From: Karstenula rhodostoma CBS 690.94
Taxonomy: Eukaryota; Ascomycota; Dothideomycetes; Pleosporales; Didymosphaeriaceae
Direction: 5' to 3'
DNA length: 64,000 bases
NCBI GenBank assembly: GCA_010093485.1
Contig: MU001496.1
Location: 820,252 to 884,251 of the forward strand
In this document: piece after piece, positions 42,925-55,300 of the stretch
Layout of the letters: the number at the start of each line of letters is the position of its first letter
Position numbering within the stretch: position 1 is the first letter of the stretch
The notes under the pieces: generated by a model
Database searches by the model: none
What the model was told of the DNA's origin: nothing
The model's input: only the letters and a program-made list of their open reading frames with translations
Position numbers and translations under genes: made by a program

Positions 42925-43453
42925 TATAGGTTAGGTATATCTATACTTAGATATAGATTAGATTAGAATTATATAAACCTTAAGTAGGGGTTAGAGTAGA
43001 AGTAGTTAAAGTATAAATAGGAATAGAATTAGTATATTTATTTAAGTTATTTATATAATATAGTAATAAAATTATTCTTTTAATAAATATTATATAATAA
43101 ATAGGTATAAATTAAGATTTTATTTTTATTACCTATAATTAATTTTAGATTTTATAATTTATATATATATTTATTATAATTATTTATTTTAGTAATAACT
43201 ACTCTAGATACTACTATAGTTTTTAGTATTTTTATAATAAGGTAGCTATTCTTTCCCCTTAACTACTTAGTATAATTTTTTATTTAAAAATATTTTAATT
43301 TTTTTCCTTTTTATATTTTTTATTTCTTACCTATTTATACTAATAGCTTAGACTTATATATATTACTTAGAAACTTATATAAGCTTTTAAACTAATTACT
43401 ATCTTTATTAATTTTATTTTTAATTTTAAAGTTTAAGTTATTTTTTATATTAT

Positions 43454-43743
43454 TTTTTTTTAATATAAAGCTGCTATTATAACTATCTAGTAATAAAGAA
43501 AGATCTAGAGGTACTATATAATTCTATTAAATAGCTCTAAAGAATAATACTATTTATAATAAAAGAGAAAAAAGGGTACCTATAGTACTAGACTTAATTA
43601 ACTAAGTATTAACCTACTTATATATATTATATAATATAGTAACGCTATAATACTATAATACTATATAATACTAGTAAGGTAGTATACTCCTTATTTACTA
43701 ATACTTAATATATAATTATAGAGAAGTTATAAAATATTAAGAA
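43454..43743 (-). repeat. Repeat R, copy 5, 3' part before the Gypsy insertion
   Basis: Inverted copy starting with the tail complement (AATATAAAGCTGCTATTATA). It stops at the AAGAA target site where the Gypsy element begins and resumes at 52090. Confidence 0.6.
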
Positions 43744-43989
43744 TATAAGGCTAGAATATAACTAAATAGGGTAAATACTTTTAGAATTAGATAGATAGAA
43801 GAAACTATATAAATTAAAACTAAACTTAAGATACTAAAATAGAGAGGGTCCTAGAGAGGGACTCTCTATATATTAGATATTTAAGATCTACTAACTAATC
43901 TATATATAGGCTACTAGATAAGGCCTAAGCTTAAAGGTAGATAAATATTTTATAAAAGGATTTAATTTTAAGTTAAATTAACCCTTATA
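43744..43989 (-). repeat. 3' LTR of Gypsy element 1
   Basis: 246 bp, starts TATAAGG and ends CCTTATA (TG...CA ends changed by RIP). It matches 51844-52089 along its length. The adjoining internal base run CTATCCCCCTTTA is a polypurine tract on the minus strand. Confidence 0.85.
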
Positions 43990-46900
43990 CTATCCCCCTT
44001 TAAGCGCGATCTAGAGTCTTAATAGTCCCTAAGGACTATAAGAATACCTATATCTATAAAAAGAAAGAAAAGAATAAATTAATTTAAAAAGAAAAAAAAT
44101 AAAAATAAAAAAAATATCCTCTATACCCTTAAAAAATTTCTTATTAAATTTATATAATTATAGACTAGATTAGAATATTCTACTCTAGTATAATTATATA
44201 GGGCTCTATAATTTCCTATATAAAAATACCTTTACTTAGAATTTTTTTAAGTAGTTAGCTATACACTATTATATATATATTATATAGGGTTCCCTAATTC
44301 TATAAGGAGAGGTTAAGATCTAGTTTAAAATCTTAAATTCTTTATTATAATTAAAGGCTTAAAGTATTTAATATATAAAGCTTAATCCTTTATAATACTA
44401 AAAAGTATAAGGTAAATATACCTTATAAATACTAAATAGGCTATTTAGATTAAGCTACTATACTAACTAGCCTATTTTTAGGTAACCCTTTATTAACTAT
44501 TTACCTTAATAGGTATATTATCTTTAGAATTACTATCTAAAAATACTTTATTAAGGGTAGCTTTCTTCTAAGTATCTAGGCGCTTAGGGAGCCTAGTTAC
44601 TTAAGGATTAGTATTATAAAAGTTACCTACTAACTTTAAAATATTTTTAAAGTTAGATACTAGATATTATATATTATCTAGGTTATAGCCTTACTATACT
44701 ACTTAGTATTAAAGTTTTCTCTAATTTAGTTAGCTATTATAAATAAGTAATACCTTTTATTTAAGGATATTATTAACTTTAGTTAGTAGTTTCTATAATT
44801 AGTATTATCTAAAAAGTAGGTTATTAGGTACTTTTTAAAAATAGTCTATATAAAATACTAAGTAAACTTTTATATATAATAATAATTTAAGTTTATAGGA
44901 TAATCTTTTTATCCTTATAATATAGTATAGACTATATATTTACTTATTAAATTTAATAGAGGAATATAATATTAAAAAGTTTTTTAGAGTAATATAGATA
45001 AAATTACTAATAATAAAATTAGATAGTTAGTAGTATTTATTAGCTTATTTTACTATTAAATTTTATACTATAATAAGATTCTAATAGGCTTAGTTATAGA
45101 TCTAAGTAATAGTTTTAAAATAAGTAGTAATAAACTTATAGGCTTACTTAGAGCTAATATTATTAAGGGAGTTCTTAGGTAATCTAACTTTATCCTTTTA
45201 GTCCTAAAAGACTTTAATTTTATAGCTAAACTTAATTTTATATAAAGAGAAATTAATAGATTTATTAAATAAAGAGGCTTATACCTAGTCTATTAAAGGA
45301 AGTAGATCTAACTAGTTATTCTAAAATTTATTAATAAATAGGTAGAAATACTAGTTAATATACTTATTATATATCTTAGTTTAGCTATCTATTTAAGTAT
45401 AATCTATAAATATAAGTTTTTATTATATACTTATAAAGTAATATAGTTTATTAGTAAAATTAGAAGTAAACTATAGCCCTTAATCTAATATAATAGATTT
45501 AGAGATACTAAAGATCCTCTAGATATACTAGTAATAAAGAAAGGTAGCTTATTCTATAATAATTATTTTATAGTATAGTAGTAAAAAGGTATATTTACTT
45601 AGATAATATATATAAACTATAATATTATTAAAACCCTTTTAGTTTAGTAAAAAGTTTTTAAAGTTTATAGAAATATTTTATTATATAGTCTCTAGAATAG
45701 ATAGTAACTAAAGTAGGCTTAGTTTTTTATTATAAGAGGGCTTAGTCTAGTAGTAGATCTTATAATTTTATATAAACTATTTAATATCTATATATATATA
45801 GCTCTAATAGTATAATTTCTAAATAAGTTTATAGATTTTTTTAGTACTAGGGTATATAATTATCTAGTAGGAGTAAACTATATTAATAAGAATTATTTAA
45901 AACTAACTAGTTTTAGGGATAACTAGATAGTCTTAATATAAAAGAAGTTTAGAAAGTATCTTATTATATTTACTATTTAGTTTAGAGGTAGTCTTTTAAA
46001 GTAGTTCTAAAGTTAGGTTAGTATAATTTACTTTAAATAGATAGTTTACTAGTATAATAGGAGAATTTTATAATTTAGCCTTTTTATTCTACTAGTTTAA
46101 CTTAGTAATAGTAATTAATACTATTATTTTATAGTTTTTATTATTAGTATTATTATTAGTAATATTTTATTATTAGGGAAAGAAATATATTATATAGGCT
46201 AATTTAGCTTTTACCTTTTATATAACTAGTTCTTCCTATTTCTATAATAGTATATTAGCTATAATATTTATAGATCTAAGGTAAAATATAATTATATAGT
46301 TATACTAGAATAATACTTCTAACTAATAAGTCTAGTAGGGTATAAGTTTTTACTTTATAGAGAAGTATTTAAATATATAATAGTTTATAATAATAGTAAA
46401 TAGCTTTTCTAACTATAGACTAATAAGTTAGGTATATTATATATATAACCTATCTATAATAGTAAGTATTTCTTTATTATAAATATTATAATTTATCTCT
46501 ACTAGTTTTATTTTATATAAGTAGAAACTAAAAAGTTTCTAGATTTTATTATCTTATATTTATAAGATAGCTCCTATAATAATACTATTACTAATATTAG
46601 TCTTTATTTATATTTTATAGTAGGGGGAGTACTATATAATAAGATTATCTAAATAGAGAAGGTTTTTTATAGCTTAAAAAGTAGTATATTTCTTATTTTT
46701 AAACTTATACTAGATACCTTTTTTAATTAGCTTAATAAGGGGTTAAATAATATATCTATAGTTTTTAAGGTAGGCCTAATAGTAGTTATAGAATTTTAAA
46801 AAGGATTAGAGGGTATAGAGACTAATAGACTCTTTTTAATCCTATACTATAATTTCCTTTTTAGAATTCTTATAGATCCTGTTAGTAGTAATAATAAAGC

Positions 46901-49162
46901 CTAGAAATTTAATTTTTTAAATAATAAATTTACTTTTTTTAATATTATAATAGAGGTAGTATTCTTTTAGCTATTTAATAACTTTAGATATATAAGCCTT
47001 ATACTCTAGGGGGTCCTTAGAGTAGATAAGGATATTATTAATATAAACTATATAAATTAAGTTAATTATATTAGCTAGAATTATATTAATAAAGTATTAG
47101 AATAATACTAGTCTATTAGTTATACTAAAAGGAAGAATATTATACTTAAAGTTACTATATTAAGTTTAAAATATAAAGAGGTTAAAAGTATATTTAATAA
47201 GTTATATATAGTAAAAGACTTATTATAGGTCTAGTTTAATAAATATATATACTCTAAATAGGTATATAAGAGTTTTCTTTAATAGTAGTATAAAAGTAAT
47301 ATCCTTTTTAGTAATACTATTAAGCCTTTTATAATTAATATAAAAATACTACCCCCTTTTAAGCTTCTTTATATATAAAATAGAGGAGGTAAAGCTAGTA
47401 TTACTAAAAAAGATAAACCCTTTTTTTACTATATTTTAAATATATAGGTATAGTAATTTTAACTTATTAAAGGATATAGAATATAGTAGGGAGGTCTTTA
47501 AAGTACTAATATTTTTAGTAAGGATAATATTATAGTTAATACCTTTTTATTATAGGGGTAAGGTATTTATCTTTTATTTACTAAAATAAAAAATATCTAT
47601 TCCTACCTATCTATAATAGAGAAGCTTAGCTTTAAATTTTATTAATAGTTATTTTTAAAACTTTTTTAGAAAGTTAGCTATAGCTTTCTTCTTATAATAC
47701 TTAGCTTTTATAAGTTTAAATAATTTATATTAATTAATAGAGCTAATCTCTATACCTTATATACTAACTATAAATACTATAGTAGAGATAGTTAAAATAT
47801 TAATACTAACTTTAAGGAGCTATTCCCTTATTAGTATTTAATACTTAAGGGGTTTCTTTAGGGGTAGTAGCTTTAGATTAGATAGTATTTTATTTATTTT
47901 ATATAAATTTTCCTTATATTAAAGCTATTCTATAGGGTAGAAGGTAGTAATAATTTAGTCTTTTAGATAGTTTTTTAGTTTAATTCTTAGCTCTTATAAG
48001 AGTTTCTTAGTAGCTTATTTACTAGGGTTTTTAATAGGATTAGGCTTAATAAAGGTAGTTAATTCCCCTAGTAATAATTTATTATTATATAGTAACTTAT
48101 TATTATATTTATATACTAGGGTATTATCCTTAATATTAGACTTAGCTAATTACTAATTCTTATTTTTAGGCTTTAGTAGTTTAGCTTTATTACTATCCTT
48201 ATCTAAAAATATATAATATATTATAATAAAATTCTTATCTAGGATAGACTCTACTAAAGATAGTTAATAATTACTATAGTTTTAGGGAATAGCCTATACT
48301 AAAGAGATAAATAATATTATAAATTTTATAAAGATTTTAAACTCCTTTATAGGGGAGTATTCCTTATAGAGTAATTATACTTATTAAAATTAAATATCCT
48401 CCTTCTTAAAGTTAGTATTCTATTAGTTAGTATTAAACTAGTATTCTTTATTAACTAGTAGGAGTAGGTAGTATAGTACTATAAGTAGAGTAATAATTTA
48501 TAATAATATATTATTTAGCTATATTAAGTACTAGTTATAATAATTAATTAGTATTTTAATATCCTTAAAGAATTTTTATCCTATAATAAGGTTATAGTCT
48601 CCTATTTTATATAGGATAAACTATATAGTTATAGGGTATTTATTAATATTAAGTACTATTTAAAAATAGTAATTAACTAAGGTAGCTTTCTTACTAGTAA
48701 AACTCTTAAGAGGGATTAGATATTTAAGCTATATTAACTTAATACTAAGTTAGTACCTTAGTACTTTCTCTAGCTATAAGGTAATAAAATTATATATAAA
48801 TATTCTAGAATTAATAAGGCTATATATATAAACCTTATATCTATTATTTTAGAATATTATAGAAAGTATAAAAGGTATTCCCCTAAATAAATTAAAAATT
48901 TAAATATTTTTAGAGTTAGTATAATACTTCTTAGAATAGAATACTAGCTTCTATAAGTTAATTAGTTCTATACCTACTACTTCTATTAGAGGTACTAGTC
49001 TAGAGTTAACTAGTATCTTTAGTTTTTTAATTTAAAGTCTAACTTAGAGTCTTTATTAGAGGTATATTTATTACTAGATTCTAGAAAAAAGTAAGTCTTA
49101 TTCTCTTTTTAAATCTTTATAATAGTAGTAATAGTATACCTATTATAGAGTTTAATAGGGTA

Positions 49163-49316
49163 TATTATAGAGATTTACTATAAGGTAGGGTAACTCAATA
49201 AAGTAGGGGGGATAAAAAGGTGCGTTGTGCTTTACCAATACACGAATAAAGGGGGACTAAAAAAGCGGCTAAGGCTTACCCAGCGTCTATACGCAGGCTA
49301 ACCAAAAAGGGCGTAG
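49163..49316 (-). repeat. MITE-like repeat nested in Gypsy element 1
   Basis: Inverse copy of the 27183-27336 unit, from TATTATAGAGATTTAC to AAAAAGGGCGTAG. Its middle (GTGCGTTGTGCTTTACC, AAAGCGGCTAAGGCTTACC) is far less AT-rich than the Gypsy around it. Confidence 0.65.
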
Positions 49317-51525
49317 TTAATAGGGTAATTATAGTAAATATAGTCCTTAAAGAGGTAATTATAATATACCTAATTTTTATAATACTACTTTCTAGAGTAC
49401 TTATATCTAAGGTTAGTAGATTAGTACTTTAGAGCTAATTCTACTATAGTATCTTTAGATAGTCCTATAGTATAATAAGGGACTAAAGTAACTATTTATA
49501 ATAAAAACTCCTTATAATAGTATAGGGTAAAGGAAGTAAATTAGTTATAATTAGTTTAATAGTTATACTTAAAGGCTTTATATAGTTTATAGATAATAGT
49601 ATAAAATTTATTATAATTTATAGTAGGGTTAATAGTATTTTAAGTAAGCTAGTTAGTAAACTTTATATAGAGCTTCTTATAGAGTATCTCTTTAGAATTA
49701 TTAGGATAAAACCTAGTTTAGTTTATAAATATATTATATTATATAATAAATAAATTTATATCTTCTTTAAATAGAAGTATTATTTTCTAGAGATTAGTAT
49801 AGGTATTAATATTCTAATTTAGTAGTATAAATATAGCTTAGAGGTAGTTATATAGACCTATAAGAGATATAGTTAATTATTATTATTTCTAGGTATTAAA
49901 AATTTTAAAAATATAACCTTCTAGCTATATATTAATATAATTAGTAATAGCTATAATATATTCTTTAGAAATATCTTACTAAAAATAGTTTATATTAGAT
50001 TTAATCTTAACCTCTAGTAAATAGAATTATAGCTTAAATTAAGTTTTATTACTATTAAACTTATTAGGGTCTAGAACCTTAGGGGATAGATATTTACTCT
50101 AGTAAGTTTAATACTTTATATAGTAAAGGTTTAATACTTTATAGAAAAGTTTACTAGAGATATTTACTCTTAAAATATATTAACTTATAGTAGAATAGTC
50201 TATACCTTACTAATTATCTATTTTTAAAGTAACTAGTTTAGTATTATATTTAATAGTAGGTACTAGCTTAATAGGGGAAGTACTAAACTAGTAAGGTAAT
50301 TTAAAGCTATTATTATTATTTAAGTTACTAATTATTATTTATATTAATTAATTCTTAACCTTAGTAGTTTTCTTTAATTCTATAATTTTAATTTATAGAT
50401 AACTATTTTCTTTTTAAGTCTATATCTAGGAGTCTATTATAATATTAATTTTATTATTTAAATTAGTATTTTACTAGACTAGCTTTTATTACTAGTCCTA
50501 TACTTTATATATATAATAGGATAAGGCTATAAATTATAGCTTTATAGTAAATAGGGCTATATTAGCCTTAATATAGCCTATATATATATTAGAAGTAGTA
50601 GTAAACTCTAGACCTTAGTAGTTTAAGATCTCTAGATCCTTTCTATTTAAAGTAATTAGGTCTAGAATAATTATATTAATATTAGTAAAGGCTATATATA
50701 GTTTAAATACTTTTTTTAACTTTTATAGCCTAACTATCTATAGACTAGTCTTAAAGTTATCTTCTTCCTCTTTATAATTTCTAGTTTTAGAATTCTAATA
50801 GAGGCCTAATTCTTTTTTAACCTTACTAATATTAGCTAGGTATTCTTTAGTACCTTTAGGTAGTTAGATACCTAGTTTTAGTAGGAAAAATTTAATTTAG
50901 GGGGGTAGATTTTCTAACTTATAAGGAGGTTATATACTAGAGGCTTTAACTACTAATACTTATTCTTATATTAGAATAGATAAGTAACTTTAGGGTAGTA
51001 TATATAGTATCTTACTTATAGTTATACTATAATAGGGGTTATTTATTTTTAAAATATTATTAAGGTCTTTTTTATTAAAATTAAAAGTTATTATTACTTT
51101 AGTAGTATAACTTATAGAATAAGTTCTAGTATAATTTTAAGAAAAAGATATTAAATCCCTATTAATAAACTATCTAAATACTAGAGGTTTTATTTTTATA
51201 TACTTAATTATAGGTAGTAGTATAGTAGGTATAGAGCTATTTAGAAATAAAGTAGATAAAGAGAAAAGGCTATCTAAAATAGAGATATTATATAAATTAA
51301 TATTTACTATAAGAATAAAAGGTAGGTTTAGGTAAATAAGGTATAAGTAATAAATAAGTAGTTAGTTATATTTTAAGCCTATTTACTAAGGGTATATATA
51401 TTATTTTTAGTATACCTATAATAGGTATATACTTTTATTTAAAAGGGATTTAACCTTTATAGTAGTTAATTCTACTAAAAGTACCTAATATTAGTAGGTT
51501 TTTAAAGGAGTTTAAAAAATCTAGA

Positions 51526-51738
51526 AGAATATTCTAGTACTTTAATAGCTAGCTTTTAATAAAGACTTTAGAGGATATTTTAGTATCTTAATAGCTAGCC
51601 TTTAATAAGAACTTTAGAAGATATTCTAATACCTTAATAGCTAGCTTTTAATAAGGACTTTAGAGGATATTCTAGTACTTTAATAGCTAGCCTTTAATAA
51701 GGACTTTAGAGGATATTCTAGTACCTTAATAGTTAATC
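51526..51738. repeat. 46 bp tandem repeat, about 4.5 copies
   Basis: Unit begins GATATTCTAGTACTTTAATA and ends with a CTTTAGAG word. It lies in the 5' internal part of Gypsy element 1, between the 5' LTR and gag-like sequence. Copies differ by a few transitions. Confidence 0.75.
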
Positions 51739-51843
51739 TAAAGAAAAATTTTAGAATTTTAGTAGATCTTTTTATATCTAAAGAGCTAAAGGTAAATATT
51801 ATAGTTACTAATTTCTAGTTAAAAAAAGGGGTCTTAAGTTTAA

Positions 51844-52089
51844 TATAAAACTAGGATATAACTAAATAAAATAAATACTCTTAGAATTAAATAAATAGAA
51901 AAAACTATATAAATTAAAACTAAATTTAAGATACTAAGATAGAGAAGGTTCTAGAGAGGGACTCTTTATATACTAGGTATTTAAAATCTACTAACTAATC
52001 TATATATAGGCTACTAGATAAGGCCTAAACTTAAAGGTAGATAAATATCCTATAAGGGGATTTAACCTTAGGTTAAATTAACCCTTATA
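51844..52089 (-). repeat. 5' LTR of Gypsy element 1
   Basis: 246 bp counterpart of the LTR at 43744-43989, with the same terminal TATAA and CCTTATA. Differences between the two are mostly A/G and C/T. Confidence 0.85.
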
Positions 52090-52211
52090 AAGAATATTAT
52101 AAAATATTAATAATATTATAATTTAAAAAAGAATATAAAAGAGAGATTACTTATTAATAATAAGTAATTTATAGTATTATATTTAATTCTCTATAGTTAG
52201 ATTTCTTATAT

Positions 52212-52406
52212 ATTAGCGGGCACGCGCTAATCCTATTTTAGTTAGCTTGGCGCTACGCCCTTTTTAGTTAGCCTATATATAGATACTAGGTATACCTTAG
52301 CCGCTTTTTTAGTCCCCCTTTATTTATATATTAGTAAAGTATAACGCGCCTTTTTATCCCCCCTACTTTATTAAGTTACCCTACCTTATAGTAAATCTCT
52401 ATAATA
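52212..52406 (+). repeat. MITE-like repeat, longest single copy
   Basis: Carries extra 5' sequence (GGGCACGCGCTAATCC, GTTAGCTTGGCGCTACGCCC) before the common part and ends AAATCTCTATAATA. It sits inside repeat R copy 5. Confidence 0.6.
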
Positions 52407-52965
52407 TATAGTATTATATATAAAGACTAGTTTTTATAGAAAAAGACCTATACTATATTTTTATTAAAATAGCTAATAATAGTAAGCGACTAATTCTTAA
52501 TAATAAATATAATCTAGTATATACTAGTAGTAAATCTATTAGTAATCTAGATATATCTAACTATATATATTATAAAATCTAATATATTATCTAGTAAATT
52601 AACCTCTATTAGTATAATAATTAATCTAGTATATAAATACTATAAGTTATAGTTATAGACTATATAATTATAAAGTCTATTAGTAAGTTTCTTATATATA
52701 TATATATATAGTATTATTAACCTAAGACTTACTAGAATTACCTTTATAGTAGTTAATTAGGAATAGGGACTTTACTAGTAAGTAGTAAAAGCTAATTATA
52801 ATAGTTCTTAAAGGTTAAAAAGAGCTAGACTTTATAGTAAAGATAATTATAATTAAGTTAGAGTAACTTATATAGTTAATAAATATAGAATAGATAGTAG
52901 TAGCTTTATAAAATATATAAGGAAGTAGTAGGTAATATTAATAGTAATAATAGGTAGGTAGTGTT

Positions 52966-53164
52966 AATAGTAATAGTAATAGTAATAGTAATAATAATAG
53001 TAATAGTAATAGTAATAGTAATAGTAATAGTAATAGTAATAGTAATAGTAATAGTAATANNNNNNNNNNAATAGTAATAGTAATAGTAATAGTAATAGTA
53101 ATAGTAATAGTAATAGTAATAATAATAGTAATAGTAATAGTAATAGTAATAGTAATAGTAATAG
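52966..53164. repeat. (TAATAG)n microsatellite containing a 10 N gap
   Basis: About 200 bp of the hexamer TAATAG, nearly perfect, broken by 10 N at 53060-53069. Shorter ATTACT/ATT runs occupy the same place in the other repeat R copies, so this is an expansion within the element. Confidence 0.9.
53060..53069. other. Assembly gap (10 N)
   Basis: Ten undetermined bases inside the hexamer microsatellite, probably a join of uncertain length. Confidence 0.99.
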
Positions 53165-53652
53165 GGTAAGCTATAAGCTATAAGCTATAGATAAAAGTTA
53201 AGAATATTAGTAAGTATAGGTAAGAAGAGTTAGTATTAAATAACTATTAGTTAGTATTATACTAATAATTAAAAAAGTATAAAAATATATAAAATAAGTA
53301 TTAAAGAAGGATAAAAAGCTCTCTCCTATTATAAATATACTATATAGTTCTATAGACCTAGATTAGAATCTAGACTAAAACTTTTACTTATATTTATTAT
53401 TTAGTATATATATAGGCCTATACTAATAGGCTATATAATATAATAAGTTATAGGTCTTAATATAACTACCCTACTAGAAATATTATATATTAGTAAAATA
53501 AACTTAATTAGATAGTTTATATTTTTTAATTAGGTAGATTTTACTAACTCTATTATTTTATTACTACCTAACTAAACTAATACTTATAGACTCCCTTACC
53601 TAGCTACTTATAGGGCTATAGTATCTATAAGTTTTTATTTACTATAAGTATA

Positions 53653-53752
53653 TATTATAGAGATTCACTATAAGGTAGGGTAACTTAATAAAGTAGGGGG
53701 GATAAAAAGGCACGTTATACTTTACTAATATATAAATAATAGGGGACTAAAA
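53653..53752 (-). repeat. MITE-like repeat, truncated copy
   Basis: TATTATAGAGATTCACTATA through AAGTAGGGGGGATAAAAAGG, then a decayed middle ending near AGGGGACTAAAAA. Confidence 0.55.
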
Positions 53753-55300
53753 ATTATAAATATTTTCTAATTAATTAGGCTTTAAATAGTATTATCTAGT
53801 ACTAACTAGTATAAGTAGAACTAATCTAATCCCTATTAGTTTCTATTAGTAATAATCTTTAATACTTAACTTTTTTTAATAGTATTTAACTTTATTTAAT
53901 ATTATTTAGACCTATTTAGTACTATTAGACTATACTAGAATTTATTTAACTATATCTTCCCTTACTATATATACTATAGCTTATATAGATAATAAGACTA
54001 ATAATACTCTCTTAATATATATAGGCTATATAATATATATAATTAAAGAAATAGATAATAGAGTAAATATAGAGACTTTACTTCTAACTTATTACTTTTT
54101 AATTTCTAGTACTAACTAGCTAAAGTTCTACTATACTAATTAAGTAAGAAATAAATACTAAATAGTCTATAAATACTACTTTATAAAGAACTAGAAGAAT
54201 TACTATTTAGTATATTCCCTTTTTAGTAGTTTTAATCTAATAAGTACTACTTAGCTTTATTTAGTATAGACTAACCTTTTTTAGACCTAATAGACTCTAG
54301 TTTAGTCTAGTAAAAGAGGATATACTTAAATAAGTATATAAGGCCTATATCTAGCTTAATTAGGTATTATTAGTTATTTCTATAACTAAAGAATCCCTAT
54401 ATTATAAGAATATATAGGTTATAACTATAGATAGTATAAATATTAACTTTTATAATATATCTTAGGCCTAGCTAATTATTATTTATAATAATAATAAGTA
54501 TTAGAATTTATATAACTAGTATAGGTACTTATTAGATATCTAGAATTATACTAAAACTAAGATAGTTCTAACTAATTTACTAGTTAACTTAGCTAAATAT
54601 ACTTAAATTATTATTAAGAAAAATAGTTATACTAAATACTTTTAACTTTATAGTAGAACTATAACCCTAGCTAATTATTATATATAATTTAGTATTACTA
54701 AATATAAGTAGGACTATTTTAATAATAAAGTATATTATAAGGAAAAGATTTATAATATCTATTACTTCTTTAGTACTAGTAATTCCTTAAAAAAGGTAAT
54801 ATATCCCTTTAGGATTAAAAAGTTTTAAACTAGACCTATTAGGTACTAATTAGTATAAATTTTTAAAGAGATTTACTAGAATATACTAACTAATTTTAAG
54901 AAGCTTTACTAAGTTTTAACTAGTATTATTTAGTCTATTTAGGACCTATTAGTCTATACTTTAATTACTCTATTATATTCTATAAAAAATATTTATAAGG
55001 CTAAGTTAAAAACTAAGCTTAAAGAAATTATAGATAAATATCCCTTAATTTATAAGGGTAATCTCTATACTTATATTACTAAAAAGAATAAGTATTACTC
55101 TAATACTTATTAATAGATTATTAAGTAGTTATTTAAGGAATTAAATATATACTACTATACCTATTATTATTTTAAAATTAAATATAATATTACTTAGATA
55201 AAGCTAAACTAATATTAGGTATATACTAATATTATTAAGGCTAAGAAAATCCTTACTAGTAAAAACTAGTATAAAAAGGTCTAATTAGCCCTACTTATTA
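53753..55300. other. Unclassified degenerated repeat sequence
   Basis: About 1.5 kb of AT-rich sequence between the truncated MITE-like copy and Gypsy fragment 2. Stops occur in every frame and no motif could be named. It may be the decayed 3' part of the neighbouring element or a separate one. Confidence 0.35.

Larger units (their letters stand above)
43744..52089 (-). mobile_element. Ty3/Gypsy LTR retrotransposon 1, RIP-inactivated, 8346 bp
   Basis: Bounded by 246 bp LTRs and the 5 bp target duplication AAGAA (43739-43743 and 52090-52094). Minus-strand reading near 47080-46990 gives a reverse-transcriptase core matching the Gypsy YLDDILIYSKDP pattern: VYINIILIYSKDPLEYKAYI, with the two aspartates mutated. 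Gag lies towards 50-51.8 kb and integrase towards 44.3-46 kb, the Gypsy order. Dense TAA/TAG stops in all frames show it is dead. It carries nested repeats (49163-49316, 51526-51738). Confidence 0.85.
52090..53380 (-). repeat. Repeat R, copy 5, remaining part after the Gypsy insertion
   Basis: Resumes with AAGAATATTATAAAATATT, matching the uninterrupted copies, and runs to the 5' end near CTAGATTAGAATCTAG. It contains the MITE-like repeat at 52212-52406 and the expanded hexamer tract. Confidence 0.6.
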
